Shown in pieces: positions 19,565 through 29,808 of a DNA stretch of 64,000 bases. The notes under the pieces were generated by a model, which saw only the letters and a program-made list of their open reading frames with translations, did no database searches and was not told where the DNA came from. Numbering within the stretch: position 1 is the stretch's first letter; every line of letters begins with the position of its first letter. The stretch covers positions 682,001 through 746,000 of the forward strand of contig CAVPVK010000012.1 in assembly GCA_963709175.1 (NCBI GenBank), given 5' to 3'. Source of the DNA: JANXQG01 sp963709175. Its GTDB lineage: Bacteria > Planctomycetota > Planctomycetia > Pirellulales > Thermoguttaceae. A program made the position numbers and the translations under genes.

Positions 19565-19719
19565 CCATCCCCGACAGTAGAACACGTTGCAGCCCCGTCG
19601 TAGTGCGAGTAACCCCATGAAATTGTCCAATAGTTGCCTGTCGTCGGGTCATTTCACAATCTCCCGACGAAGTGCGACACATGGTTGTTCGTCCCTCGAG
19701 AGCAATTAGGGCGACAGTA

Positions 19720-20862
19720 CTAACGAGCGATTTTGAAGTCCGTGAAGAACAGTGAACCGTTCTTGGCCCTGACTACATCGATCTCGAATCCAACCAGTTC
19801 GCCCATTGGCCTCACGGTTCCGATGGCGGCGACCTGACCGTCCATAAGAACGTTGACGACGTTGCTGTTCCAGTCGATTCGCAGCACGCCGGTCGGTTGA
19901 ACAATGCCAATCTCGCTGGTAGACCCGTCAGGCAAAGTGATATTGTGAAAATACTTCTTGGCGCTCAGCAACGGAGTTCCGAGCGGATTAAGCACGGTTG
20001 GCTCGTTTCCGTAGGTAATCACCCACTGGATCGAATACTTGGCCCCTTGCCTGTTCAGGAACACCAGCCTTGTGGAAACCGGCTCCTTCCACCAGCCAGC
20101 AGCGCCTCGGGTGATTTCCGGCATATAGGCGGAGTACCGGCACTGGAAATAGAACCTGCTTGGCAGCATGATCCTACGACCGACCGTATGCGGCCCATCG
20201 GCATTCGAAGCAAGCCATTTACGGCGATCCAGGCCCGCCATGATCATGGTGTCCGGACCCCAGCCTGCTGCGTCCCCTGCTCTGTAGTGCGAGAAGTTCT
20301 CGTATAACAAGACGGTTTCGGTGGGGACAGGCTGGGAGAACATCTGTCCGTTCTGCGGACGTACGGAAACGACCGGTGGTGTCGTGGCAGCGGGGATCGA
20401 CAAGCTCATACCTGCTGGTGACGGAGGGACTCCGCTTGTCGTTGATAGCGCGAGCGAGGCGTTGATGGGGACGGCCGTGGGCTGGGTGGCTACGTTTGCC
20501 TCGACCGCCATCCTCTCGGTTGTACGGGCAGGCCGGAGCGCCGAGCTTGATGCGGTGGGCGGGACGCTGATCGCTGTGGTTGTGGGCGGAATAGTTGGAG
20601 GTAGTTCGACTGCCATCCTCTCGATAGTGGGAGCGGACGGTGGTGTTGAGCTTGTCGTTGCTATGGTGAGCGAGGGGCCGACGGGAGGCGCTGGCGGCGA
20701 GGTGGTCGGAGGTATGGCAACTGCCATCCTCTCGGTCGTGGGAGCAGGCTTTTGCGTGGTGCCCGTCACCAACCACAGGATAATTCCGCCCAGCACCGTT
20801 GCGACTACACCTTCGGAGATGCGTCGTAGCGCAATCTCTCCCGATGGATCTTCGACAGCCAT
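19720..20862 (-). CDS. Membrane-anchored protein with ERMAV repeats and concanavalin-like domain
   Basis: 380 residues. Start ATG 20862 has GAGG at 5 bases. A short cytoplasmic N-terminus (MAVEDPSGEIALRRISEG) is followed by one transmembrane helix (VVATVLGGIILWLV) and a Pro/Thr/Ser-rich stalk (about 35-165) containing three spaced copies of a TERMAV motif. The C-terminal 210 residues (ENFSHYRAGDAAGWGPD to SLFFTDFKIAR) look like a beta-sandwich of the LamG/concanavalin type, judging by the closing GxxVGFEIDVVRAKNG strands. No catalytic motif seen. Likely an exported binding protein; partners unknown. Confidence 0.7.
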   Translation of the reverse strand: MAVEDPSGEIALRRISEGVVATVLGGIILWLVTGTTQKPAPTTERMAVAIPPTTSPPAPPVGPSLTIATTSSTPPSAPTIERMAVELPPTIPPTTTAISVPPTASSSALRPARTTERMAVEANVATQPTAVPINASLALSTTSGVPPSPAGMSLSIPAATTPPVVSVRPQNGQMFSQPVPTETVLLYENFSHYRAGDAAGWGPDTMIMAGLDRRKWLASNADGPHTVGRRIMLPSRFYFQCRYSAYMPEITRGAAGWWKEPVSTRLVFLNRQGAKYSIQWVITYGNEPTVLNPLGTPLLSAKKYFHNITLPDGSTSEIGIVQPTGVLRIDWNSNVVNVLMDGQVAAIGTVRPMGELVGFEIDVVRAKNGSLFFTDFKIAR

Positions 20863-21316
20863 TCCGACCTCGCCATTCCCTTCATTCCCGGATACTCGGT
20901 CGCGACGATCCGGGGATTCGCCAGCGCAATGTAGTCACTTGATCGGCAGGTTTGGGCGGTCCTCTTTTCGGCAATCGCCTGGCGTCTTGTCATCGTCGCT
21001 GCCGAGCAATGCGGCAAAAACACGATTGATAGCACAACTCCTACGTCTTATGCGCCAAACCACTCGCTCAGGAGATTGGTCACCTGGACCAGAATGTCTT
21101 TTCGGGTTTTTCCATCTATTCCGTTGTGGCCGTCGAGTCGCGCGGCAACTTGCATCCGCCGTTGTCTTGCGTTATAGTCTGCGGCGGTGGAAACACACCG
21201 TTGTAGTTCCGGCTTTCGCCGGAATTCCGTCGAAAGCCGGGACTGCAAGCAAAACGCCGGCGAAAGCCGGAACTCCGACTGGCAGTCATGTCTGCTAAAC
21301 CTGGGAGGATACATCT
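20863..21316. other. Intergenic, about 450 bases, with inverted repeats
   Basis: Divergent gap between the ERMAV-repeat gene and the GH106-like gene. The left half holds only short frames without family features. The right half carries the inverted-repeat cluster at 21205-21274. A strong ribosome-binding site (GGGAGG) precedes the start at 21317. Confidence 0.6.
21205..21274. repeat. Inverted-repeat cluster of the TTCCGGCTTTCGCCGGAA type
   Basis: The left arm AGTTCCGGCTTTCGCCGG (21205-21222) is perfectly complementary to 21257-21274. A third partial copy, CGAAAGCCGG, lies between them at 21231-21240. The whole can fold into nested hairpins and sits 43 bases upstream of the GH106-like start. 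Confidence 0.85.
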
Positions 21317-24300
21317 ATGAAGCGAATTCTTCTCGCAGTATTAGGCGCTGTGTCGCTGGCCAGCGCGGCTTGTGCCGCAAGTGATCTGGCCGAGGGTTTT
21401 GTCCGGCCGCCTCAATCGGCCCGGCCGTGGGTCTACTGGTTCCCCTTGAGCGGCAATATCACCCGGGAAGGCATCACCGCCGATTTCGAGGCTCTGCAAC
21501 GGGTCGGCATTGGCGGCGTGCTCTATATGGAAGTGGATCAAGGGGCACCCAAGGGGCCGGCCGATTTTGCCGGTCCGCTCTGGCGCAAGCTTTTCCAGCA
21601 CGCCTGCCAGGAGGCCGACCGCCTCGGCCTCGAGATCAACATGAATAACGATGCCGGCTGGTGTGGCAGCGGCGGCCCATGGGTCACCCCGGAACTATCG
21701 ATGCAACGCGTCGTCTGGACGGAGACGCGCGTCACCGGCCCCAAACACTTCAGCGAGGCCCTGCCCCAACCGCAGTCGGTCCGGAACTTCTACCGCGATA
21801 TCGCCGTGCTGGCCATGCCGGATCCCGAGGGCACGTTTCGCCTCACGGGCATCCAAGGTAAGTCGTCGGTCACGCCTGAGCATTTTCCGCCGCAACGGGC
21901 CGCTTTCGCCGCGGCACCGGCAGGGTCGGTCATCGACCGCGTCCGCATCATCGACCTCACCGGCAAGATGGATGCTGGCAGCCGTCTCGCCTGGGAGGTG
22001 CCCCCAGGCAAATGGCTCATTGTGCGGTTCGGGCACACTACAACCAATGTGGACAACCACCCTGCCCCGGAGTCGGGCCGCGGCTTGGAATGCGATAAGC
22101 TCAGCAAGGCCGCCGCAGAAGTGCATTTCAACGCCTTGATGGGCCGTCTCATTGACGAGAACCGATCTCTGGCCGGCAAGGGCAAAGTCCTGGTCTCGAC
22201 GCACATCGATAGTTGGGAGGTTGGCTCGCAGAACTGGACGCCGCTCATGCGCCAGGAGTTCCAAAGGCGGCGAGGCTACGATCTGCTGCCCCTGCTGCCG
22301 GTATTCACCGGCCGCGTGGTCGATAGTTTGCAGGTCTCCGAGCGGTTCCTCTGGGACCTGCGGCAGACGGTTTCCGACATGCTCGTCGAGAACTACGCCG
22401 GACATATCCGCGCCCTGGCCAACCGCCAGGGCCTGCGGCTTTCGATCGAGGCCTACGATGGCGTGCCTTGCGACGAGATGACCTACGCCGGTCAGGCCGA
22501 CGAGCCGATGGCCGAGTTCTGGTCGTGGGCCAAGTTCGGCGCGGCCTATAGCTGCACAGAAATGTCCTCCGCGGCCCATGTCTACGGCAAGCCGATCCTC
22601 GGTGCGGAGGCGTTCACTGCTACCGACGGCGAACGGTGGCTCGGGCACCCGGCCTTGATCAAGGACCTGGGCGATTGGGCCTTCTGCGAAGGAATCAACC
22701 GTTTCGTCTTCCATCGCTATGCCATGCAGCCCTGGGCAAACCCCGCCCGCGCCGGGCATGTCGATGGGACCCTGGGGACTGCACTACGAGCGGACCGAGA
22801 CGTGGTGGGAGCAATCGCGGGCCTGGCACGAATACCTGGCCCGCTGCCAGTATCTGTTGCAGCAAGGGCGATTCGTGGCCGACGTCTGTTACCTACAGCC
22901 CGAAGGCGCGCCGCGGCGCTTCGCGCCGCCGTCCACGGCGATGATCGAACCGTACGTCCGCGGCGGCTACAACTTCGACGGCTGTACGCCCGAGGCCCTG
23001 CTCACCCGCATGAGCGTCAAGGACGGCCGCATCGTGCTGCCCGACGGCATGAGCTACCGCGTGCTAGTCCTGCCTCAGGTGGAGACGATGACGCCCGCCT
23101 TGTTGGGCAAGATCAAGGATCTGTTAACGGCGGGCGCGACGGTCGTAGCCCCCTGCCCTCCGCAAAAGGCGCCCGGGCTGACGGATTACCCGGCCTGCGA
23201 TGTACAGGTACACGCGCTGGCTGCCGAAGTGTGGGGCGGGAATACCGCGCCGGCCACAGTGACCGAACGCGCGGTGGGAAAAGGCCGGATCCTTTGGGGC
23301 GGCCCGTTAAGCCCGAAAACGGAGCCGCCAACCAATGTGCTGCCCGATTTCGGCGCGGCCCGTTGGATCTGGTACCCGGAAGGCAATCCGGCGGCGTCGG
23401 CTCCGCCCGGCAAGCGGTATTTCCGCCGTGTCGTCAAGCTGGAGCCCGGCAGCCGCGTCGCCTCTGCCCAGTTGGTGATGACGGCGGACAACGAATTCAT
23501 CTGCTACATCAATGGCCGCCGCGTCGGCTCGGGCGAGGATTTCCATCGAGGCTTCGTTATGAATGTCAAACCGGAGTTGAAGCCGGGCGAGAACCTGATC
23601 GCCGTCGATGCCACGAACACCACCGACACTCCTAACCCGGCCGGCCTGATTGCTCGGCTCTCGATCAAACTGGGCGATGGCCGCACTGTCGAGGTCTCGA
23701 CGGACGGGTCCTGGCAGGCCTCGAGGAAGCCGGGCCACGGCTGGAGTACCGCCACGAAGGCCCTGCCCGGTTGGTTCACGGCCATGGACCTTGGGCCGCT
23801 GGGAATGGCTCCTTGGGGCGAAATCGAGGCGGCGCCTATGGCGGCGGAGGTCTACCCGCCGATGACGGCCCTTTACGACTGGTTGGCCAAAGATGGCCTT
23901 CCGCCGGATTTCCGCGCCGATCGTCCGTTGCGCCATATCCATCGCCGCATTGGTGATGCAGAGGTCTACTTTGTCGCCAACGGCGCGGCGGAAACCTTGG
24001 AAGCGGGTTGTTCGTTCCGCGTGGCGGGCAAGCAGCCGGAACTGTGGTATCCCGAAACGGGCCGAATCATGCCGTTCCTGCAGTATGAAGAAAAAGACGG
24101 CTGCACGATGCTGCGGCTGCGGCTGGGGCCCTCGGAATCGGTGTTCGTGGTGTTCCGCCGCCCACCCGATCCGGCCCGTCAGATCGTGTCTCTTAGATTT
24201 GGATTTCGCGTACCGGCGGGCGTGCAGGTTCCATACCCGTTCGCCCGCATGCGGAACGAGCTCACAGAGCCGTGTTCCTGCGACCTGCAAACCGCCGACG

Positions 24301-24908
24301 GTCGGAGCCGCAACTTCGATTGCCGCAACCTGGCCGCGCCACGAACGATCGGCGGACCCTGGGAAGTCGCCTTCGATCCCCAATGGGGCGGGCCGGCCAA
24401 AGTCACGTTCGAGAGCCTTGGAGATTGGAGCAAGCGGCGCGAGCCGGGTATCAAGTATTATTCCGGGGCCGCCGTCTATCGGACGACCTTCAAAGTTCGC
24501 CCCGAAGAAACAAAGCTGCCCCACGCGCGTTGGTACATCGAACTGGGCAAGGTGGCGGTCATGGCGGAAGTGAAGGTCAACGGCCAGGACCTCGGCATTG
24601 CCTGGAAGGCGCCCTATCGCCTCGACGCGACCGCGGCGATCAGGCCAGGCGAGAACCTCCTGGAGGTGAAGGTCGTCAATCTCTGGATCAATCGCCAGAT
24701 CGGTGATGAGCAGTTGCCGGAAGACTGCGACCGAAACCCCGACGGCACCTTGAAGCGATGGCCGGATTGGGTCGGGAAGGGCAAACCCAGCCCGACGGGC
24801 CGTTATACGTTCGGTTCCTGGAAGCTCTGGAAAAAGGGCGATCCCTTGCAGGAGTCGGGCCTTTTGGGCCCAGTGACGCTCAGCCAGACGATGCGCATCG
24901 AACCCTAG
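21317..24908 (+). CDS. GH106-like glycoside hydrolase, exported (apparent frameshift)
   Basis: Start ATG 21317 with GGGAGG upstream and a cleavable signal peptide (LLAVLGAVSLASAACA). The N-terminal half matches the alpha-L-rhamnosidase GH106 group: PPQSARPWVYWFPLSGNIT, GIGGVLYMEVDQGAP, LGLEINMNNDAGWCGSGGP and MSMGPWGLHYERTETWWEQ. The C-terminal half has two galactose-binding-like jelly rolls (VMTADNEFICYINGRRV and VAVMAEVKVNGQDLGIAWK). The family removes L-rhamnose from complex plant or algal glycans. The frame shifts between 22742 and 22752; either one extra base or two missing bases would join QPWANPAR to PGMSMGPWG. Restored length is about 1196 residues. Stands alone between an inverted repeat and an RND operon. 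Confidence 0.88.
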
Positions 24909-24966
24909 CCTCCCCGTAAAGTATAATAGCGATATTTACTACGTCCGAAAAACCAGACAAATTCGC

Positions 24967-26181
24967 ATGCGTTACGCGTCAAACCTGTTCGCCGGCTACT
25001 TGCTACTGCTCGGCTGCGGTATCGCCGCATTGTCGGGCTGTACGAAAGCGCCCGCGGAACCGCCGGCAGATCCGATTATCGCGCCCGTCAGTTATCCCGT
25101 TGAACGTGAAGTCACCGATTATGCCGACTTCACGGCCCGCATCGCCGCGGTCGATTCTGTTGAAGTGCGGGCCCGCGTTTGGGGTTATCTCAAAAAGGTC
25201 AATTTCAAGGAAGGGGCCCTGGTCAAGAAAGGCGAAATCCTTTTCGAACTCGACCCGCGGCCTTATGAGGCCGAATACGAGCGCTGCCTGGCCGCCGTGA
25301 AATCAGCCCAGGCGCATCTGACCCGGGCCCTGGCAGATTTCAAGCGGGCGGGCACGCTCCTGCCGTCGAAGGCCATAGCCCAGTCGGACTACGACTCCGC
25401 CAAAGACGGCTGCGACGAGGCGGCAGCGGCTGTCAACGTTGCGGAAGCGGTTATGAAAACGGCGGAGCTCAACCTGGATTTCACGCGGATCGTGGCGCCG
25501 GTCAGCGGACGCGTCAGCCGCTATATGGTCACGGTGGGCAACCTGATCCAGTCGTCCGACCAGGCCAACGTCACCCTGTTGACGACGATCGTCTCGGTCG
25601 ACCCGATGTACGCCTACTTCGACGTCGATGAGCGCAGTGTGTTGCGCATCCGCCAGTTGATTCGCGTGGATAAGGCCAAATCGGGCGGCAAATTCGCCAT
25701 GCCGGTGACGCTGGCCCTGGTCAATGAGGACGGTTTTCCGCACGCCGGCACGATCGACTTCATCGATAACCAGGTCAATCCGAAAACCGGCACGCTCCGC
25801 CTGAGGGGCACGTTTCCGAACCCGGACGAGGTGCTCGTGCCCGGCCTTTTTGCCCGAGTCCGGATACCGGTTAGCGCGCCGCACCGGGCATTGCTGGTCA
25901 GCGACCGTGCCGTCGACACCGACCAGGGCCAAAAGGTCCTTTATGTTGTCAACAAGAAGAACGAGGTGGTCTCCCGCCCTATTCGCCTGGGATTGTTGCA
26001 CGACGGCTTGCGGGAAATCGAGAACGGCCTCAACCCCGGCGACCAGGTGATCGTCAACGGCCTGCAGGCAGTCCGGCCGGGAATTACCGTCGAGCCGCAA
26101 ATCGTGGAAATGCCCAGGACGGCAATTCCGAAATCCGAATCTCGAAATCCCAAACAAATTCAAATCTCAAAATCCGAATGA
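24967..26181 (+). CDS. RND efflux periplasmic adaptor lipoprotein
   Basis: 404 residues with a lipoprotein signal (lipobox LSGC at about 24). The membrane-fusion-protein layout is complete: barrel-sandwich strand VEVRARVWGYLKKVNFKEGALVKKGEILFELD, alpha-helical hairpin (YEAEYERCLAAVKSAQAHL to AEAVMKTAEL), second lipoyl half (FTRIVAPVSGRVSRYMVTVGN) and beta-barrel. It links an inner-membrane RND pump, encoded 58 bases downstream, to an outer-membrane channel that is not in the window. The last 20 residues (IPKSESRNPKQIQISKSE) are encoded by an A-rich repeat and look like an accidental extension. Confidence 0.95.
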   Translation: MRYASNLFAGYLLLLGCGIAALSGCTKAPAEPPADPIIAPVSYPVEREVTDYADFTARIAAVDSVEVRARVWGYLKKVNFKEGALVKKGEILFELDPRPYEAEYERCLAAVKSAQAHLTRALADFKRAGTLLPSKAIAQSDYDSAKDGCDEAAAAVNVAEAVMKTAELNLDFTRIVAPVSGRVSRYMVTVGNLIQSSDQANVTLLTTIVSVDPMYAYFDVDERSVLRIRQLIRVDKAKSGGKFAMPVTLALVNEDGFPHAGTIDFIDNQVNPKTGTLRLRGTFPNPDEVLVPGLFARVRIPVSAPHRALLVSDRAVDTDQGQKVLYVVNKKNEVVSRPIRLGLLHDGLREIENGLNPGDQVIVNGLQAVRPGITVEPQIVEMPRTAIPKSESRNPKQIQISKSE

Positions 26182-26225
26182 TCCAAACACGGATTTGAGA
26201 TTTGAGACTTGAGATTTCTGATTCT
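26130..26225. repeat. A-rich AATCCGAA/ATTTGAGA repeat with imperfect inverted arms
   Basis: Repeated AAATCC/AAATCTC words on the left and ATTTGAGA words on the right make an imperfect inverted repeat overlapping the adaptor's 3' end and filling the gap to the pump gene. Composition is strikingly A+T-rich compared with the flanks. Confidence 0.7.
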
Positions 26226-26239
26226 TCTAGAGGCTTCTC

Positions 26240-29200
26240 ATGTTAGTCCGTTTCTTCATCGACCGCCCGGTGCTGGCCTGGGTGATCTCGCTGGTTATCC
26301 TCTTGATGGGGGCGATCGCCGCGGTCCTCCTGCCCATTGCGCAGTACCCGGACATCACGCCGCCAACGGTCCGCGTGACGACCAACTATCCCGGCGCCAA
26401 CGCCCAGATCATCGCCGACACCGTGGCCGCGCCCATCGAGCAACAAGTCAACGGCGTGGAAAAAATGCTGTACATGTCGTCGCAGAGCAACAACGACGGC
26501 TCTTATGTTCTCGACGTGACCTTCGCCGTCGGCACCGACTCGAACATGGCCCAAGTGCTCGTGCAAAACCGCGTGGCCATCGCCCAACCGACGCTGCCCG
26601 ACATGGTCAAGGCCATTGGCGTGACCGTGCGGAAGCGTTCGCCGGACATACTCTTGATCGTCAATCTGTATTCCGAGGTCAACCCCGACACAGGCCAGCC
26701 CTATTACGACCAGCTCTACCTCAGCAACTTTGCGACGATCCGCCTCCAGGACGCCTTGGCCCGCATCGACGGCGTGGGGGACGTTTTCCAATTCGGCGGG
26801 CAAGATTACAGCATGCGGGTGTGGCTCGATCCCAACAAGCTCCAGGCGCGGAACCTGACCGCCGGCGACGCAATTCGCGTCCTCCGCGAGCAGAATGTTC
26901 AAGTGGCGGCCGGCCAGACTGGCCAACCGCCGGTCCCCCAAGGCCAGGACTTCCAGTACACGATGAACACCCTCGGCCGGTTGACCGAGTCCGAGCAGTT
27001 TGGCGACATCATCCTCAAGAATGGCGACGCCGGGGAAGTCGTCTATCTCAAGGACGTGGCGCGGATCGAATTGGGAGCCAAGAACCAGGACTATACCATG
27101 ACGTTGGACGGCAAGCCGGCGGCGGGGCTGGCCATCTTCCAGTTGCCGGGCTCGAATGCCCTGGAAGTGGCCGACCGCATCAAGGACCGCCTGCGGGAAC
27201 TGGAGAGAGGCTTTCCCAAGGGCCTGCGTTTCGCCACCGCCTACGACACGACGCCTTTCGTCCGCGAATCCGTGGCCGAGGTCTTCCACACGCTCCGCGA
27301 CGCGGTGATCCTCGTCGCCATCGTCGTCCTTGTGTTCCTGCAGGACTGGAAATCATTGCTCCTGCCTGTAATCGACGTGGCCGTATCGCTCGTCGGCACC
27401 TTCGCCGTGATGAAGCTGCTGGGTTTCTCGCTCAACAACCTGACCCTGTTCGGGTTGGTTCTGGCCATCGGCATCGTCGTGGACGACGCCATCGTTGTAC
27501 TGGAGAATATCGAGCGTTGGCTGGACAAGGGCGTGCCGGTCCGCGAAGCCACAATCAACGCGATGGACGAGATCACTGGGCCGATCATGGCCATCACGCT
27601 GGTGCTCAGTTCCGTGCTGCTGCCCAGCGCTTTCCTGGGCGGCATCACCGGCCAGTTCTTCCGACAGTTCGCACTGACCATCGCGGTATCGATGCTCATT
27701 TCCGCCGTCAACGCCATGACCATGACGCCGGCCCGGGCGGCTTGGATCTTCGCCAAGCGCAAGCCAGGCGAGCACGGCGAACAGGGCAAGGAAGCCCTGC
27801 CCTGGTGGTTCTTCGGCCTGCTGGGCGGGCTTGCGACGGTGTGGCTGCTGGCGCCGATCCTCGGCCCGCATTTGGGTCTCCCGGTCGCCGCAGGCGACGG
27901 CGGGGAGGCCGTGCCAGGCGGCATCAAAGAGACGCTGGCGGGATGGGGGGCGACTCTCGTCCTCTTCCTTCCCGGCGCGGTCGTCGGTGGGGCGATCGGG
28001 CGGGTTGTGATCCGGCCCGTCAACTGGCTCCTGGGCGATTTATTTCGCGGCTTCAACTGGGTCTTCAATGGGGCGACACGGGCCTATGCCAAGGGCGTGG
28101 GCGGGTGCCTCCGCTTTAGCGCGATCGTGCTCGTGATCTATGTCGGCCTGATTGTCCTGACGGGATTCGGCTTCACCCGCGTTCCCGCCGGGTTCATTCC
28201 CACTCAGGACAAGGGCCGGCTGGTGGTCAACGTCCAATTGCCCGACTCGGCTTCGATGGAACGCACGGTGGAGGTCATGGACAAGGTCGAGCGGATCGCC
28301 CTGCATACGCCCGGCGTCGCCCATTCCCTTACCAATCGCGGCCGGTCGTTCATCCTCAACGCCGTCAGTTCGAACCTCGGCTCCGCGTTCCTTCCTCTCA
28401 AGCCGTTCCATGAAAGGCGGGACCCGGCGCTTCGCGACGACGCGGTTGCCGCCGAACTCCGCCGGCGGTTTCGCCGCGAGGTCCCGGAAGCCCGCATCAA
28501 CGTCTTCGGGGCGCCAGCCGTGGACGGGTTGGGCAGCGCCGGCGGCTTTAAACTTATGGTGGAGGCAGCGGGCGACGTCGACTACGACGCCCTTCAGGCC
28601 CGAGCCGACGAGTTGGCCGTCCAGGGCAACCGGCAGCCGGGCCTGGTCGGACTTTTTTCGGGCTTCCGCGCCCGCACACCGCAGCTCTTCGTGGACGTGG
28701 ACCGAACGAAGGTGAAATCGATGGGAGTGCAGTTGAACGACGTCTTTGACGTGCTGCAGGCCTACATGGGTAGCTTCTATGTCAACGATTTCAACCGCTT
28801 CGGTCGTACCTGGCAAGTTAACATCCAGGCCGATGCCCCCTTCCGCACGGATGAGGAGACCGTCAAGCAATTCAAGGTCCGCAATGCCGAGGACGATATG
28901 GTGCCGTTGGGGGCGGTGGCCGAGGTCCGTGAGTCGACCGGGCCAGTGCAGATCGCCCGGTACAACATGTTTCCTGCGGCTGCCATCAGTGGCTCCGCGC
29001 GGCCGGGGGTGAGCACGGGCGAGGTCCTGGAGACAATGGAAAAGCTGTCGCAGAAGCTGCACACGACAACCGAGTGGACCGAGTTGAGCTACTTGCAGAA
29101 GCAGTCTAGCCAGATCGAGCAGTTCCGGGATTTGCAGCAGAACCCGTTCAGCGCCTTTGCCCTGGGGGTGGTGCTGGTCTTTTTCGTTCTCGCTGGGCTG

Positions 29201-29689
29201 TACGAGAGCTGGTCGCTGCCGTTGGCGGTGATCCTGGTCGTGCCCATGTGCCTGTTCAGCGCGTTGGGAGGCGTTGCCTTGGCGCGGATGGACGTGAACA
29301 TCTTCGTGCAGGTGGGCTTCGTGGTGTTGGTGGGGCTGGCCGCCAAAAATGCGATCTTGATCGTCGAGTTCGCCCGCGATCGGCAGGAAGAGGGGGCGAC
29401 GCGGTTCGAAGCGGCTGTGGAGGCGGCACGCGTGCGTCTGCGGCCGATCCTCATGACGTCGTTCGCTTTCATTCTCGGCGTGTTTCCCCTGGTGATTGCC
29501 CATGGGGCGGGCGCCGAGATGCGCCGCACGCTGGGCACGGCCGTTTTCGCCGGCATGATCGGGGTGACGTTCTTCGGCATCTTTCTCACGCCGGTGTTCT
29601 TCTGCGTGATCCGGCGGTTCAGCGGTCCGAGAGAGTCAACCGCGAAGCTGGCCGATGACAGTCAGGTGGTCGTGAGAAATGATTCGTAA
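26240..29689 (+). CDS. RND efflux pump, AcrB/HAE1 type, with extra membrane insert
   Basis: 1149 residues against about 1050 for the family. It starts MLVRFFIDRPVLAWVISLVILL and shows the HAE1 motifs: GAIAAVLLPIAQYPDITPP, the proton-relay helix region LTLFGLVLAIGIVVDDAIVVLENIER, PAGFIPTQDKG, and a C-terminal GLAAKNAILIVEFARD with MRRTLGTAVFAGM. These predict a trimeric proton-driven exporter of hydrophobic compounds. Between the first and second repeats (about residues 510-620) it carries an extra segment with two hydrophobic stretches (WWFFGLLGGLATVWLL and GWGATLVLFLPGAVVGGAIG) absent from AcrB. It forms a two-gene operon with the adaptor upstream and ends at a strong hairpin. Confidence 0.95.
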   Translation: MLVRFFIDRPVLAWVISLVILLMGAIAAVLLPIAQYPDITPPTVRVTTNYPGANAQIIADTVAAPIEQQVNGVEKMLYMSSQSNNDGSYVLDVTFAVGTDSNMAQVLVQNRVAIAQPTLPDMVKAIGVTVRKRSPDILLIVNLYSEVNPDTGQPYYDQLYLSNFATIRLQDALARIDGVGDVFQFGGQDYSMRVWLDPNKLQARNLTAGDAIRVLREQNVQVAAGQTGQPPVPQGQDFQYTMNTLGRLTESEQFGDIILKNGDAGEVVYLKDVARIELGAKNQDYTMTLDGKPAAGLAIFQLPGSNALEVADRIKDRLRELERGFPKGLRFATAYDTTPFVRESVAEVFHTLRDAVILVAIVVLVFLQDWKSLLLPVIDVAVSLVGTFAVMKLLGFSLNNLTLFGLVLAIGIVVDDAIVVLENIERWLDKGVPVREATINAMDEITGPIMAITLVLSSVLLPSAFLGGITGQFFRQFALTIAVSMLISAVNAMTMTPARAAWIFAKRKPGEHGEQGKEALPWWFFGLLGGLATVWLLAPILGPHLGLPVAAGDGGEAVPGGIKETLAGWGATLVLFLPGAVVGGAIGRVVIRPVNWLLGDLFRGFNWVFNGATRAYAKGVGGCLRFSAIVLVIYVGLIVLTGFGFTRVPAGFIPTQDKGRLVVNVQLPDSASMERTVEVMDKVERIALHTPGVAHSLTNRGRSFILNAVSSNLGSAFLPLKPFHERRDPALRDDAVAAELRRRFRREVPEARINVFGAPAVDGLGSAGGFKLMVEAAGDVDYDALQARADELAVQGNRQPGLVGLFSGFRARTPQLFVDVDRTKVKSMGVQLNDVFDVLQAYMGSFYVNDFNRFGRTWQVNIQADAPFRTDEETVKQFKVRNAEDDMVPLGAVAEVRESTGPVQIARYNMFPAAAISGSARPGVSTGEVLETMEKLSQKLHTTTEWTELSYLQKQSSQIEQFRDLQQNPFSAFALGVVLVFFVLAGLYESWSLPLAVILVVPMCLFSALGGVALARMDVNIFVQVGFVVLVGLAAKNAILIVEFARDRQEEGATRFEAAVEAARVRLRPILMTSFAFILGVFPLVIAHGAGAEMRRTLGTAVFAGMIGVTFFGIFLTPVFFCVIRRFSGPRESTAKLADDSQVVVRNDS

Positions 29690-29706
29690 TGGGATGAGAC
29701 TGCGCA

Positions 29707-29764
29707 GCAGGCGCAGGCCCACCATCATCAGCAGAAGGGCCTATGATGGTGGGCCTGCGCCTGC
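29707..29764. terminator. Perfect 22-base-arm hairpin between convergent genes
   Basis: The left arm (29707-29728) and right arm (29743-29764) are perfectly complementary over 22 bases, with a 14-base loop. It sits 17 bases after the RND pump stop and 44 bases before the end of the convergent kinase gene, so it may terminate both transcripts. There is no T tract, so the terminator role is inferred from position and strength. Confidence 0.75.
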
Positions 29765-29808
29765 CGACCCGTCGGCGGGCGCCCCGAGCCTGGTCGGCCG
29801 GTCCCGCC

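Noticed and set aside
20805..21314. Two short - strand frames upstream of the ERMAV-repeat gene
   Set aside because: One overlaps the start of a better-supported gene, the other runs through the inverted-repeat cluster; neither has family sequence.
26130..26225. CRISPR-like short repeats
   Set aside because: Repeat words are contiguous and variable, without regular spacers or cas genes.
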